A DNA stretch of 64,000 nt from Flavobacterium sp. (GCF_027483985.1 NZ_JAIXTJ010000017.1:62001-126000); one strand, 5' to 3'. Shown: positions 1 to 9,046, counted from the first letter of the stretch. Notes: generated from the sequence alone by a model not told the origin. A program made the numbers and translations.

Positions 1-202
1 TGATAGCGACTTTTTTCCTGAATTGCCTGAAATAATTAATCAACTTCACGAAATGGAAACTGATGGTTTGGTGAAAATTTCGAGCCAATCAATACAAGTT
101 ACTGAAAAAGGAAAACCTTTTGTTCGAAATATTTGTATGGCATTTGACTTGCGATTAAAACGAAATCTTCCGCAGACCGAATTGTTTTCAATGACCATAT
201 AA
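1..202 (+). CDS. hemN: Oxygen-independent coproporphyrinogen III oxidase, C-terminal fragment
   Basis: This is the last 66 codons of a gene that begins before the window. The reading frame opens at base 2 and ends in TAA at 200-202. The tail contains the pattern GKPFVRNICMAFD, which is typical of the C-terminal HemW/HemN domain; the enzyme is a cytoplasmic radical-SAM protein that oxidises coproporphyrinogen III without oxygen in heme synthesis. The radical-SAM core is outside the window, so the call rests on the tail alone. Its position beside the cbb3 oxidase locus fits, because hemN is often grouped with low-oxygen respiration genes. It is convergent with the next gene. Confidence 0.8.
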   Translation, partial: DSDFFPELPEIINQLHEMETDGLVKISSQSIQVTEKGKPFVRNICMAFDLRLKRNLPQTELFSMTI

Positions 203-237
203 AAAATTAATCTGCAGCACTGCAAATAGTGTCTTTA

Positions 238-942
238 CTAATTATGACAATTGGCATTAGCTTGTACGAATAAAGAAAGATTACCCGGAGAAATGTAGGC
301 AATATCTAAACCTAATCCTCTAAGGATAAACAGTGTACCAATAATAACTATAACCATTGGAATCACTTTTTGGATTTTGCTTCGAATAGATGTTGAAAGA
401 AACATCGAGATATAAACTACAGCACTCATCATTGGAATGGTTCCTAATCCGTAAAGAACCATATAAGAAACTCCTAAAGTAATATTTTGCATAGCAATAG
501 CGCCAAATAAAGCAGCATAAACCAATCCACATGGGAGAAATCCGTTTAACAATCCAATGGTAAAAAGAGCGTCTGGCGTTCTTCGCTTGAATTGATTTCC
601 CAAATTAGTTTTTACATTTGATAGTAACTTATAAACTGGTTTAGAGAAATTGTATTTCATAAAAATACGTTCTGGAACAACAGCAATTATAATCATAAAT
701 ATTCCCACGAAAATTGAAATACTCTGTTGCATTCCTGCCATATAAAACCCTCTTCCTAAAACACCAAATACTAAACCAAGAGTAGCATAGGCAGACAATC
801 TACCGATTTGATAAAGCAGTATTTGCATCACTTTTTTGGCAGGATTGTTTCTGTCTACTGGCAACATCATAGCAATTGGACCGCACATACCAATGCAGTG
901 CAAACTACTAACCAATCCGAAAATAAAAGCTGAATATAGCAT
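238..942 (-). CDS. TauE/SafE (UreH-like) family membrane protein of the cco locus
   Basis: A 234-residue inner-membrane protein with about six hydrophobic segments. It has the paired signatures of the UreH/DsbD-like transmembrane family: HCIGMCGP at residues 15-22 (Cys16, Cys20) and FLPCG near residues 135-139 (Cys138). Family members are annotated as sulfite exporter TauE/SafE proteins, but the cysteine-containing version next to ccoGH genes is more plausibly linked to copper handling or thiol transfer during oxidase assembly; that role is inferred from context. It is the last gene of the minus-strand cco operon, 27 bases after ccoH. No substrate can be read from the sequence. Confidence 0.75.
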   Translation of the reverse strand: MLYSAFIFGLVSSLHCIGMCGPIAMMLPVDRNNPAKKVMQILLYQIGRLSAYATLGLVFGVLGRGFYMAGMQQSISIFVGIFMIIIAVVPERIFMKYNFSKPVYKLLSNVKTNLGNQFKRRTPDALFTIGLLNGFLPCGLVYAALFGAIAMQNITLGVSYMVLYGLGTIPMMSAVVYISMFLSTSIRSKIQKVIPMVIVIIGTLFILRGLGLDIAYISPGNLSLFVQANANCHN

Positions 943-969
943 TAATACGATTTCTATTTTGAGCTTTTT

Positions 970-1422
970 TTATTGATGAAAATAGACTAATTCTTTGCTC
1001 AAGTATTTTTTATCTTTATAATTCCAATCGATAGTAATGTCCCAACGACCGCCAACCAAATTACTTTTAGGTATGAGCAAATGTGAACTAGATAATGATA
1101 TTGGAATTTCAAAATCTAGCTTTTGGTTTGACGGTCTATAAAGAGACACTATTCCTTTAATATTTTCATATTCAAAATCGGCAGGAAAATCAATACTGAT
1201 TCCTTCTGCTGTGGTTTTTATAATTACTTTAGTGCTTAAATCATAGGCGTTTTGCTCTCTGTCTAAATCTTGCTGAGCTACTATTTCTTTTTTGTAGTAC
1301 TCTTCAACAACCAATTCGTTGTCGTATTTTGAATTGGATTGCACATTAAATACAAAGAATAAAATAAAGCTCATAAATAGTGCAAACGCTATTACAATTC
1401 CTGTTCCCCAATTAATTTTCAT
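970..1422 (-). CDS. ccoH: Cytochrome oxidase assembly protein FixH/CcoH
   Basis: A 150-residue protein with one N-terminal membrane anchor (about residues 6-28) followed by a periplasmic FixH-like beta domain. FixH/CcoH proteins assist assembly and stability of cbb3 oxidase, and the gene sits just after ccoG as usual. The open frame extends 32 codons upstream to 1518, but that extension lies wholly inside a repeated non-coding element that also precedes the gene at 35608. I therefore take the ATG at 1420-1422, where the product starts MKINWGTG and has the usual family length. Confidence 0.85.
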   Translation of the reverse strand: MKINWGTGIVIAFALFMSFILFFVFNVQSNSKYDNELVVEEYYKKEIVAQQDLDREQNAYDLSTKVIIKTTAEGISIDFPADFEYENIKGIVSLYRPSNQKLDFEIPISLSSSHLLIPKSNLVGGRWDITIDWNYKDKKYLSKELVYFHQ

Positions 1423-1518
1423 ATTTGTAAAATTTAATTTGTTAGTGGTCATATATGGTATCGCCTTTATATTAATAGGTGTTTGCTTGCGCAAACTTGC
1501 TATTATTGGCGATTTCAT
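1423..1518 (-). repeat. Nested inverted-repeat element, copy A (before ccoH)
   Basis: A roughly 95-base sequence that abuts the ccoH start codon and is about 90 percent identical to copy B at 36205-36300. On the plus strand it contains ATCGCC (1460-1465), GTTTGC (1481-1486), GCAAAC (1491-1496) and GGCGAT (1508-1513), so an outer 6-bp stem encloses an inner 6-bp hairpin with a TTGC loop. Both stems are identical in the two copies. It is open in frame with the downstream gene, but the differences between copies are mostly nonsynonymous, which argues against translation. Confidence 0.8.
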
Positions 1519-1528
1519 AAATATTTTT

Positions 1529-2947
1529 TTAGTTAAAACTTCTTGGTCCTAAGAAATTAGTTGTCTCGTTGTCAAGTAGTTCTTTATCGTTATAAACTTC
1601 TATTTGTAATATAGTTTTATCTCCTTTTAAAAAGGCTTGATTGATTTCTATAAACATAGTACCTTCCGATAGAGCCTGTTTTTTTACAATGAAGTGGTCT
1701 TTTCCAACCAACTTTATTTCGCCTTTTGGAGCGACAAGTTTGAAATAAACCTTATTAAAATCGTGTTCCGTTTTATTAACCACTTTAAAAGTATATACAT
1801 TACTAATTTTTTCTCCTTTATGTTCAAATAATTGTCCCGGAAGATGTAAAATTGTCGCTTCAACATCATTCCTAAGAAATAACATTCCAATAAAAACACC
1901 AGTAAGAATTAGCAATACTGATGCATAACCTTTCATTCTTGTATTGAAAACAAATTTTTCTTTAGTAACAATTTCAACTTCACTGGCATATCTAATTAAT
2001 CCTTTGGGCAAACCAACACTTTCCATAATATGGTCGCACTCATCTATGCATGCTGTACAATTTATACATTCTAGTTGCACGCCATTTCTAATATCTATAC
2101 CTGTTGGACAAACATGCACGCACAATTTACAATCAATACAATCACCTTTTCCAGATGCTGTTCTATCTTCTTGTTTATTGAATTTTGCTCTTCCTGCTTC
2201 TTTTTCACCACGAACATAATCGTAAGCAACATTAATGGTTTTATTATCTAGTAAAACACCTTGCATTCTTCCATAAGGACAAGCAATTATGCATACTTGT
2301 TCTCTAAACCAAGCATAAATAAAATAGAAAACATATGTGAAAATTATCAAAGCAATTAAGGTATGCGTATTTTTAGTTGGTCCTTCGACAATAAATTTTA
2401 TCAATTCATCACTACCAATTAAATAAGCCAAAAAAACATTTGCAATTAAAAAGGAAATGATATAAAAAATAAACCATTTAGTGCATTTTTTCCTTATTTT
2501 TTCAGCATCCCAATCTTGTTTATCTAATCTAATTTGTGCACCTCTATCACCTTCAACCCAAAATTCAATGCGGCGAAATACCATTTCCATAAAAATGGTT
2601 TGCGGACAAAACCATCCACAAAAAATTCTACCGAAGGCAACTGTAAACAATGCCAAACTAACCACACCAATAATCATAATAATAACGAAAATGTGAAAAT
2701 CTTGAGGCCAAAAAGGAAATCCGAAAAGATTAAATTTTCTGTCAATAACATTAAATAATAAAAACTGATTTCCGTTTATTTTTACAAAAGGCGCTGCAAA
2801 TAAAAATAGTAGTAAAAAATAACTTAACCATTTTCTTCTTTCATAAAGAATTCCTTTAGGCATTTTGGCATAAATCCACGATCTTTTTCCTTCTTTATTG
2901 ATAGTACCTATACTATCTCTAAAATTATCATCTGGTAATGTTGACAT
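1529..2947 (-). CDS. ccoG: Cytochrome c oxidase accessory protein CcoG (FixG), 4Fe-4S
   Basis: A 472-residue polytopic membrane protein with a ferredoxin-like insert. It has CGWFCPQ at residues 110-116 in the second membrane segment pair, CACPYG-like Cys219/Cys223, and two 4Fe-4S clusters of cysteines (270, 273, 276, 280 and 294, 297, 300, 304). The C-terminal third is a periplasmic Ig-like FixG domain. CcoG reduces copper for delivery to the CuB centre of cbb3 oxidase in systems where it has been studied. It lies between ccoP and ccoH in the same orientation. Length and all cysteine motifs match the family, so the call is firm. Confidence 0.95.
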   Translation of the reverse strand: MSTLPDDNFRDSIGTINKEGKRSWIYAKMPKGILYERRKWLSYFLLLFLFAAPFVKINGNQFLLFNVIDRKFNLFGFPFWPQDFHIFVIIMIIGVVSLALFTVAFGRIFCGWFCPQTIFMEMVFRRIEFWVEGDRGAQIRLDKQDWDAEKIRKKCTKWFIFYIISFLIANVFLAYLIGSDELIKFIVEGPTKNTHTLIALIIFTYVFYFIYAWFREQVCIIACPYGRMQGVLLDNKTINVAYDYVRGEKEAGRAKFNKQEDRTASGKGDCIDCKLCVHVCPTGIDIRNGVQLECINCTACIDECDHIMESVGLPKGLIRYASEVEIVTKEKFVFNTRMKGYASVLLILTGVFIGMLFLRNDVEATILHLPGQLFEHKGEKISNVYTFKVVNKTEHDFNKVYFKLVAPKGEIKLVGKDHFIVKKQALSEGTMFIEINQAFLKGDKTILQIEVYNDKELLDNETTNFLGPRSFN

Positions 2948-2965
2948 TTGAGTGTTTTTAAAACC

Positions 2966-2995
2966 TCAAGTCCCGATTTTAGAATCGAGACTTGA
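2966..2995 (-). terminator. Intercistronic hairpin between ccoP and ccoG
   Basis: TCAAGTC (2966-2972) pairs with GACTTGA (2989-2995), and CGAT (2974-2977) pairs with ATCG (2984-2987), with one mismatch between the stems and a 6-base loop. On the minus strand the stem is followed by GGTTTTAAA. It could act as a weak terminator or an RNA-stability element that lowers ccoG expression relative to the structural subunits. The function is inference. Confidence 0.5.
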
Positions 2996-3005
2996 ATAGA
3001 TTTAT

Positions 3006-3968
3006 TTATTTGACAACAACTTTTGCCGCTACAGTGGTTGTATCTTTTGGTGCAGTTGTTGCATCTGTTTTTGAAGCAGCTTCATCAACCCATTTTTTTG
3101 CTTCAGGCTCAACGGGTTTAGGTTCTTTTGGATTAGAACCTTGAAGTGACAAAACATAACTGGCAACTTTTTGAATATCAGATGGTTTAATTGTTGTTTT
3201 CCAAGGTACCATTCCTTTACCGTCACGACCGCCTTCCATAATAACGTTGAACACATTCTTGATTCCGCCACCATTTATCCACATATCATCTGTTAGATTT
3301 GGTCCAATTTGTCCACCTGCATCAGCCCTATGACAAGCCGCACAAGTACTTTGAAAAATTGTTTTACCAGCAGCAATACTTGCCGCGTCGGTGAGCAACA
3401 CCACTTTTTCTTTATCCATAACATCTGGTGCGGTTTTGTTGTATTCATCAATTGCACTTCTAGCTTCTGCAACTTCTTTTTCGTACTCTTGTGTTTGATT
3501 ATCAGCGCCTAATATTTGATATCTTACCAAATAAATTCCTGCAAAAATTATACATCCGTAGAACAGATAGACCCACCACGGAGGCAAAACGTTATCTAAC
3601 TCTTTAATTCCGTCATAGTTATGATCTAGCATCACGTCGGCTTCTTGTTCGATTTCTTTAGAACGAGTTAGCTTTTTTAATAATCCTTTATAAAATTCAC
3701 TTTCTGTGAAAGGTATTGATTGCGCTTCGTCAAGCTGCTTTTTCTGTTCTTCAGTTAACAATTGATAAGTAACATTATCTACAGCGTTCACTACTATTTC
3801 TAAGGCAATTAAAAGAAAAAGAAATACACCAAGAAACAGCAAAACCATCGGATATTTTATAAAAGCTGGTTGATCTCCTGAGTCAATAAAATATTCCATT
3901 GCGCCAAACATCAAGGCAAATAACAACGGAACTCTTATGTAAGATGGAACTAATTTTTTCATAATCAT
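3006..3968 (-). CDS. ccoP: cbb3-type cytochrome c oxidase subunit III, single-heme CcoP
   Basis: A 320-residue subunit with two hydrophobic segments at residues 14-62, a second anchor around 131-150, and a C-terminal cytochrome c domain. It has only one CxxCH heme site (CAACH, 209-213), with a likely axial Met near 253 in GKGMVPW; proteobacterial CcoP carries two. The last 40 residues are rich in Lys, Pro, Thr and Ala. It delivers electrons to the CcoNO core in the periplasm. A second Met two codons in (3962) is an equally possible start. The gene is 16 bases after ccoQ. Confidence 0.93.
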   Translation of the reverse strand: MIMKKLVPSYIRVPLLFALMFGAMEYFIDSGDQPAFIKYPMVLLFLGVFLFLLIALEIVVNAVDNVTYQLLTEEQKKQLDEAQSIPFTESEFYKGLLKKLTRSKEIEQEADVMLDHNYDGIKELDNVLPPWWVYLFYGCIIFAGIYLVRYQILGADNQTQEYEKEVAEARSAIDEYNKTAPDVMDKEKVVLLTDAASIAAGKTIFQSTCAACHRADAGGQIGPNLTDDMWINGGGIKNVFNVIMEGGRDGKGMVPWKTTIKPSDIQKVASYVLSLQGSNPKEPKPVEPEAKKWVDEAASKTDATTAPKDTTTVAAKVVVK

Positions 3969-3984
3969 TTAAACTTTAATAGGA

Positions 3985-4152
3985 TTAGTCTTTGATTGGT
4001 AATTTACTCAGTTCATTTATTTTTTCTTTCTTATAGGTAAAAACCCAAACAAAAAGCCCAATGAAGAAACTGAAACATATTAATAATGAGATAATTGGAT
4101 AAACTGCTACGCCATCAATTGTTTCTAAACTGTATTTTACAAATTTTAACAT
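3985..4152 (-). CDS. ccoQ: cbb3 oxidase subunit CcoQ/FixQ (small)
   Basis: A 55-codon gene between ccoNO and ccoP. It starts with ATG at 4150-4152, 3 bases after the ccoNO stop, and ends with TAA at 3985-3987. The product begins MLKFVKYSLETIDGVAVYP, has one membrane helix (about residues 18-40, ending in VWVFTYKK) and a short charged tail. This is the size, topology and position of the cbb3 subunit IV, which stabilises the complex and has no redox cofactor. The identification depends mainly on position and topology, since CcoQ sequences are poorly conserved. Confidence 0.88.
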   Translation of the reverse strand: MLKFVKYSLETIDGVAVYPIISLLICFSFFIGLFVWVFTYKKEKINELSKLPIKD

Positions 4153-4155
4153 GAC

Positions 4156-6333
4156 TTATTTTTTTACTTTTATATCGGTTCCTAAACGTTGTAAGTAAGC
4201 AATTAAGGCTACAATTTCTCTGTCTTTCATCGGAACGAAAGTTTCACCATTTTTTGCAGCTTTTTGTTTACTTTCTTCATAAGATTTTACAAAATCAGGG
4301 TCGTTGTGTAGATTTTTTTCAATTGAAGCAGCCTGATTTTGAATACTTTCTTGAGCATTTGCAATATCATCATCTGAATAAGGAACACCAAGAGTTTTCA
4401 TAGCATTCATTTTGGCTTCTGTTGTAGAATAATCCATTGGTTTGTTAGCAAATAACCATTTGTAAGCGGGCATAATTGATTTTTCATTAACACGTTGAGG
4501 ATCCCACATGTGATTAAAATGCCAATTGTCATTATATTTTCCGCCTAATCTATGTAAATCTGGACCAGTTCGTTTAGATCCCCAAAGAAATGGATGATCA
4601 TACACAAATTCACCAGCTTTAGAATAATCTCCATAACGTTCTACTTCTGAACGAAACGGACGAATCATTTGAGAGTGACAACCCACACAACCTTCTCTAA
4701 TATAAATATCACGTCCTTGCAATTCTAGCGGCGAATATGGTTTTACCGCAGCAATAGTTGGAATATTTGATTTTACCATTATCGTTGGAACAATTTGAAT
4801 AACACCACCTATTAAAATAGCGATGGTTGCTAAAATTGTTAATTGGACTGGTTTTCTTTCCAACCATGGATGAAACTTTTCGCCTTTTAATCTTCCTTTA
4901 GTAATTTTTTCTAATGCTGGCGCTTGTGCCAATTCATCTTCAACAGTTGCACCTTGTTTTACCGTTTTTATAATATTGTAAACCATCACAATAACACCTG
5001 TTAAATACAATGTTCCACCAATTGCTCTCATCCAATACATTGGCATAATTTGCGTTACTGTTTCAAGGAAATTACCATACTGTAACGTTCCGTCTGGTTT
5101 AAATTGCTTCCACATAGACGCTTGTGTAAATCCTGCAACATACATTGGCAAAGCATACATTATGATTCCTAAAGTTCCAATCCAGAAATGGAAATTGGCT
5201 AATTTTCTAGAAAATAATTGCGTTTTAGTCATTCTTGGAATCAACCAATACGTCATTCCAAACGCCATAAATCCGTTCCAAGCTAAAGCGCCAACGTGAA
5301 CGTGAGCAATAATCCAATCGGTATAATGCGCTATTGCATTTACGTTTTTAAGCGAAAGCATTGGACCTTCAAAAGTTGCCATACCATAACCCGTTATTGC
5401 TACCACGAAGAATTTCAAAACTGGTTCTTCTCTTACTTTATCCCAAACACCTCGTAGCGTTAAAAGACCGTTTATCATTCCGCCCCACGATGGAGCAATC
5501 AACATTATAGAGAAAACAACTCCGAGATTTTGCGCCCATTCTGGTAATGCTGAGTATAATAAATGGTGTGGTCCTGCCCAAATGTATAAGAATATTAAAG
5601 ACCAAAAGTGAATAATTGACAATCGATAAGAGTACACCGGACGATTAGCTGCTTTTGGAACAAAGTAGTACATTAATCCTAAAAATGGAGTTGTTAAGAA
5701 AAAGGCAACTGCATTGTGTCCGTACCACCATTGAACTAATGCATCTTGAACTCCTGCATAGACCGAGTAACTTTTCATAGCTGAAACTGGTAACTCTAAA
5801 CTATTGAAAATATGAAGCACGGCAACTGTAACGAACGTAGCAATATAAAACCAAATAGCTACATATAAGTGACGTTCTCTTCTTTTAATAATTGTACCAA
5901 TCATATTGATACCAAATACAACCCAGATTAAAGCAATTGCAATGTCTATTGGCCATTCTAATTCGGCATATTCTTTGGAGGTTGAATATCCTAAAGGAAG
6001 CGAAATTGCAGCGGCAACAATAATTAATTGCCATCCCCAAAAATGCAGATTACTTAAAAAATCACTATATAATCTTGCTTTAAGTAAACGTTGCAAGGAA
6101 TAATAAATTCCAGCAAACATTGCGTTACCAACAAAGGCAAAAATAACTGCATTGGTGTGTAAAGGTCTCAATCGTCCGAAACTCAACCACGATATTCCAT
6201 CGGTCATGTTTGGGAATAGAAATAAAATGGCTAAAATAAGTCCAACTAACATTCCTACTATACCAAATACTATACTGGCATAAAGGAACTTCTTTACAAT
6301 TTTGTTGTCATAATAAAATTGTTGCATTTCCAT
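4156..6333 (-). CDS. ccoNO: cbb3-type cytochrome c oxidase, fused subunits I and II (CcoN-CcoO)
   Basis: A 725-residue fusion of the catalytic subunit CcoN (residues about 1-480) and the mono-heme cytochrome c subunit CcoO (about 495-725). The CcoN part has some 12 membrane helices and the expected ligands: His59 in LHTNAV, His206 in WWYGHNAV, His256-257 in AGPHHL, and His344/346 in IAHVHVG. The CcoO part has one anchor (500-520) and a heme site CVGCH at 549-553. The enzyme reduces oxygen to water at low oxygen tension and pumps protons. Fusion is a known Bacteroidota arrangement. A Met at codon 3 is an alternative start. Confidence 0.96.
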   Translation of the reverse strand: MEMQQFYYDNKIVKKFLYASIVFGIVGMLVGLILAILFLFPNMTDGISWLSFGRLRPLHTNAVIFAFVGNAMFAGIYYSLQRLLKARLYSDFLSNLHFWGWQLIIVAAAISLPLGYSTSKEYAELEWPIDIAIALIWVVFGINMIGTIIKRRERHLYVAIWFYIATFVTVAVLHIFNSLELPVSAMKSYSVYAGVQDALVQWWYGHNAVAFFLTTPFLGLMYYFVPKAANRPVYSYRLSIIHFWSLIFLYIWAGPHHLLYSALPEWAQNLGVVFSIMLIAPSWGGMINGLLTLRGVWDKVREEPVLKFFVVAITGYGMATFEGPMLSLKNVNAIAHYTDWIIAHVHVGALAWNGFMAFGMTYWLIPRMTKTQLFSRKLANFHFWIGTLGIIMYALPMYVAGFTQASMWKQFKPDGTLQYGNFLETVTQIMPMYWMRAIGGTLYLTGVIVMVYNIIKTVKQGATVEDELAQAPALEKITKGRLKGEKFHPWLERKPVQLTILATIAILIGGVIQIVPTIMVKSNIPTIAAVKPYSPLELQGRDIYIREGCVGCHSQMIRPFRSEVERYGDYSKAGEFVYDHPFLWGSKRTGPDLHRLGGKYNDNWHFNHMWDPQRVNEKSIMPAYKWLFANKPMDYSTTEAKMNAMKTLGVPYSDDDIANAQESIQNQAASIEKNLHNDPDFVKSYEESKQKAAKNGETFVPMKDREIVALIAYLQRLGTDIKVKK

Positions 6334-6335
6334 AA

Positions 6336-6530
6336 TTAAATTGGTTTTTGTTCTTCGTTTTTGTTTGTTAATGTTTTGGTTTTTGTTAGTAATTCATCGT
6401 CAAAAAGCATTCTGACTGATGGAGTATAATCGTCGTCATATTGCCCACTTCTGACTGCTCTAATAAAAGCATAAAGAAATGCGGCCGCAACTACTATACT
6501 GATGGAGATTAATAAATAAATGACACTCAT
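6336..6530 (-). CDS. ccoS: cbb3 oxidase maturation protein CcoS
   Basis: A 64-residue protein with one N-terminal membrane helix (MSVIYLLISISIVVAAAFL) and the family signature GQYDDDYTPSVRMLFDDE. CcoS is needed for cofactor insertion into cbb3 oxidase. An in-frame Met seven codons upstream exists (6551), but it falls inside the likely promoter: the -7-like box is at 6549-6556. I therefore choose the ATG at 6528-6530. It is the first gene of the structural operon, with ccoNO following after 2 bases. Confidence 0.92.
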   Translation of the reverse strand: MSVIYLLISISIVVAAAFLYAFIRAVRSGQYDDDYTPSVRMLFDDELLTKTKTLTNKNEEQKPI

Positions 6531-6548
6531 ACCTTGAATTTGTGTTAA

Positions 6549-6556
6549 CAAAATTA
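6549..6556 (-). promoter_or_regulatory. -7 box of the ccoS-ccoNOQP operon
   Basis: The minus strand reads TAATTTTG, a full match to the Bacteroidota TAnnTTTG box, with its G 19 bases before the chosen ccoS ATG. The Fnr-like palindrome centre lies 36.5 bases upstream of the end of this box, so about -42 from the start site, the usual place for a class II activator. Confidence 0.6.
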
Positions 6557-6576
6557 CTCTGACCTTACTTGATAAA

Positions 6577-6594
6577 ATATGATATTTATCATAT
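6577..6594. promoter_or_regulatory. Fnr-like palindrome upstream of ccoS
   Basis: ATATGATATTTATCATAT is a perfect inverted repeat of two 8-base arms. Its core, ATGAT-N4-ATCAT, has the arm length and spacing of an FNR box (TTGAT-N4-ATCAA) but with A in the first position. A second copy of the core stands at 9077-9090. The Crp/Fnr gene at 9132 is the obvious candidate to bind it. Confidence 0.65.
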
Positions 6595-6646
6595 CTAAAT
6601 TTTGATTAGCGTTTATCTGGATAGTTACCTTAAAATTTAAAGTCAT

Positions 6647-9034
6647 CTATTTTTTACCCGCATAAATATTACTCAATGTAGTTACAAAACTCACAATAGT
6701 AATCGTGCTCAAAGGCATAATAATAGCAGCTATAATAGGTGATAAATTTCCTGTAACAGCAAAGCTTAATCCAATTACATTGTACAATAATGAAAGTGCA
6801 AAACTCATGTAAATTGTAAGCATTGCATTTTTAGAATAGTTCATAAAAAAGGCAATTTTTTGAAACTGCGAAGCATCTAAAATTCCGTCGCAAGCTGGCG
6901 AAAAGACATTTACGTTTTCTGAAATTGATATACCAACATTACTTTGTGCTAAAGCTCCAGAATCATTCAATCCATCACCAACCATCATTACATTTTTTCC
7001 TTGCTTTTGAAGATTTTCTATATAGTGTAGCTTTTGTTCTGGTTTTTGATCGAAAACTAAAGTTGTATTGGCTGGCAGCATTTTTTCTAAAATTTTGCGT
7101 TCGCCGTCATTATCACCAGAAAGAACAATTAATTTGTACTTTTTAGATAAACGTTCAAATAATTTTTCTAAACCTTCTCTATATTGATTATTAAAAATAT
7201 AACTACCTTTATAAACACCATTTATTTCAAGATGAACTTTTGTTTTCTTGTGTGTATTCTCGCTGATGTGTTGTAAAAATTGAGAAGAACCTAATTTTAT
7301 TGTTCCGTCATCAAAATCGGCTTTAATTCCTTTACCTATTATTTCTTCAAAATGCAAAGGTTCTTTTGGCTCTTGTTTCGGAATAAAATCATACAATCTT
7401 CGACTTAAAGGATGATTGGAACCTCTTAAAGTATTGCCTAATAATTTTAATTCAAAATCATTTAATGGTTCACCTTCATAAGTAATAGAAGTTTTTTCAT
7501 TAGTCGTAATTGTTCCTGTTTTATCAAATACAATCGTATCCACTTTGGCTAATTGTTCAATAACCATAGCATTTTTTAGGTACAACTTTCGTCTTCCCAT
7601 AATTCGCAATACATTACCTTGTGTAAATGGAGCTGTAAGTGCTAGAGCGCACGGACAAGCTACAATTAAGATTGCGGTAAAAACATTAAAAGCAGTATCG
7701 ACGCTAATAAAAATCCAATATAAAAAGGATACTAACGCCAATCCAATTAGTGCTGGAGTAAAATAACGACTGATTTTATCGGTAATCGATTTGTGTTTTA
7801 ATTCTACTTTTTTTTGAAAAACATCGTTACTCCATAATTGTGTCAGATAACTATTTGAAACCGAAAACAGCACTTCCATTTCGATTACTTTACCGAGTTG
7901 TTTTCCGCCTGCAAAAATTTTATCTCCAGATATTTTTTCAATTGGAACGGCTTCTCCAGTAACAAAACTGTAATCAATTGATGCTTTATTTGAAATTAAT
8001 ATTCCATCAACCGGAATTAATTCTTGATTTCTAATAAGTAATCTATCACCTTTTTTAATGTCATAAACTTGTACAGGAATTTCGGTTCCATTGGGTAGCA
8101 ATTTAGTAATTGCTATAGGAAAATAGGATTTGTAATCACGTTCAAACGAGAGAAAACTATAAGTTTTTTGTTGGAATAATTTTCCTAACAACATAAAGAA
8201 AATCAAACCGCACATACTATCAAAAAAACCTTGTCCGTAATCAAAAATTATATCAACCGTACTTCTGATAAACATTACTATAATTCCTAAAGCAATTGGA
8301 ATTTCGATATTTAACATTCCTGCTTTGATACTTTTCCAGGCAGAAACATAATAGCCACTTGCCGAATATAAAAAAGACGGAAGCGATAGCGCAAAAACCA
8401 ACCATCGCAAGAATCCTCGATATTGATTGATCCAAAATTCATTCACCTCAAAATATTCGGGAAACGAGAGCAGCATAATGTTACCGAAACAGAAAAATGC
8501 CACTCCAATTTTATAAACCAAGGTTCTGTCAACGACTTTTTTACCTTCATCAAAAGTCTCTAAGCTGATATAAGGTTCATAACCAATAGAGCAAAGTAGT
8601 GCAACAATTTGTTTAAGGTTTGTTTTATTAGGATTGTAGTTTATTCGTACTTTTTTCTCCGGAAAATTTACCTGAGAGGTATTTATTCCTGGTTGAAGTT
8701 TTTGTAGATTTTCCAAAATCCAAATACACGAACTACAGTGTATGTGAGGAATATAAAGTGAAATAATATGTGTTGTGTCTTCTTGGAATTCAAGAAGTTT
8801 TGAAACAATATTTTCATTTTTTAAAAAGTCATATTTTCCGTTAATGTCCAATGGAGTCGCACCAGGAGATGCTTCAAAATCATAATAAGAAGACAGATCA
8901 TTTAGACTAAAAATTTCATAAACAGTTTTACAACCATTACAACAGAAACGTTTTTCGTCAAATAGAATTTCGTCTTTTTTTATAATTTTATTACCACAAT
9001 GGAAACAATTAGATGTGTCCATAAATTTGCTCAT
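6647..9034 (-). CDS. ccoI: Copper-translocating P1B-type ATPase of the cbb3 locus (CcoI/FixI)
   Basis: A 795-residue heavy-metal ATPase. The N-terminus has a cysteine-rich metal-binding domain (CFHCG and FCCNGC), then an HMA-like domain with HCSSC, eight membrane helices, the CPC ion site in ACPCALALT, the phosphorylation site DKTGTITT and the hinge GDGLND. CcoI exports or loads copper for cbb3 oxidase assembly. The open frame reaches back to a TTG at 9049, but the ATG at 9032-9034 is preferred; an ATG at 9022 (MDTSNCFHCG) is also credible. It is separated from ccoS by 116 bases that hold the ccoS promoter, so it is probably its own transcription unit. Confidence 0.94.
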   Translation of the reverse strand: MSKFMDTSNCFHCGNKIIKKDEILFDEKRFCCNGCKTVYEIFSLNDLSSYYDFEASPGATPLDINGKYDFLKNENIVSKLLEFQEDTTHIISLYIPHIHCSSCIWILENLQKLQPGINTSQVNFPEKKVRINYNPNKTNLKQIVALLCSIGYEPYISLETFDEGKKVVDRTLVYKIGVAFFCFGNIMLLSFPEYFEVNEFWINQYRGFLRWLVFALSLPSFLYSASGYYVSAWKSIKAGMLNIEIPIALGIIVMFIRSTVDIIFDYGQGFFDSMCGLIFFMLLGKLFQQKTYSFLSFERDYKSYFPIAITKLLPNGTEIPVQVYDIKKGDRLLIRNQELIPVDGILISNKASIDYSFVTGEAVPIEKISGDKIFAGGKQLGKVIEMEVLFSVSNSYLTQLWSNDVFQKKVELKHKSITDKISRYFTPALIGLALVSFLYWIFISVDTAFNVFTAILIVACPCALALTAPFTQGNVLRIMGRRKLYLKNAMVIEQLAKVDTIVFDKTGTITTNEKTSITYEGEPLNDFELKLLGNTLRGSNHPLSRRLYDFIPKQEPKEPLHFEEIIGKGIKADFDDGTIKLGSSQFLQHISENTHKKTKVHLEINGVYKGSYIFNNQYREGLEKLFERLSKKYKLIVLSGDNDGERKILEKMLPANTTLVFDQKPEQKLHYIENLQKQGKNVMMVGDGLNDSGALAQSNVGISISENVNVFSPACDGILDASQFQKIAFFMNYSKNAMLTIYMSFALSLLYNVIGLSFAVTGNLSPIIAAIIMPLSTITIVSFVTTLSNIYAGKK

Positions 9035-9046
9035 TTTTACCTTGAG

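Noticed and set aside
1423..1518. N-terminal 32-residue extensions of CcoH and of the redoxin protein, which look similar to each other
   Set aside because: The similarity comes from a shared DNA element. Most differences are nonsynonymous, and the family N-termini start at the internal Met.
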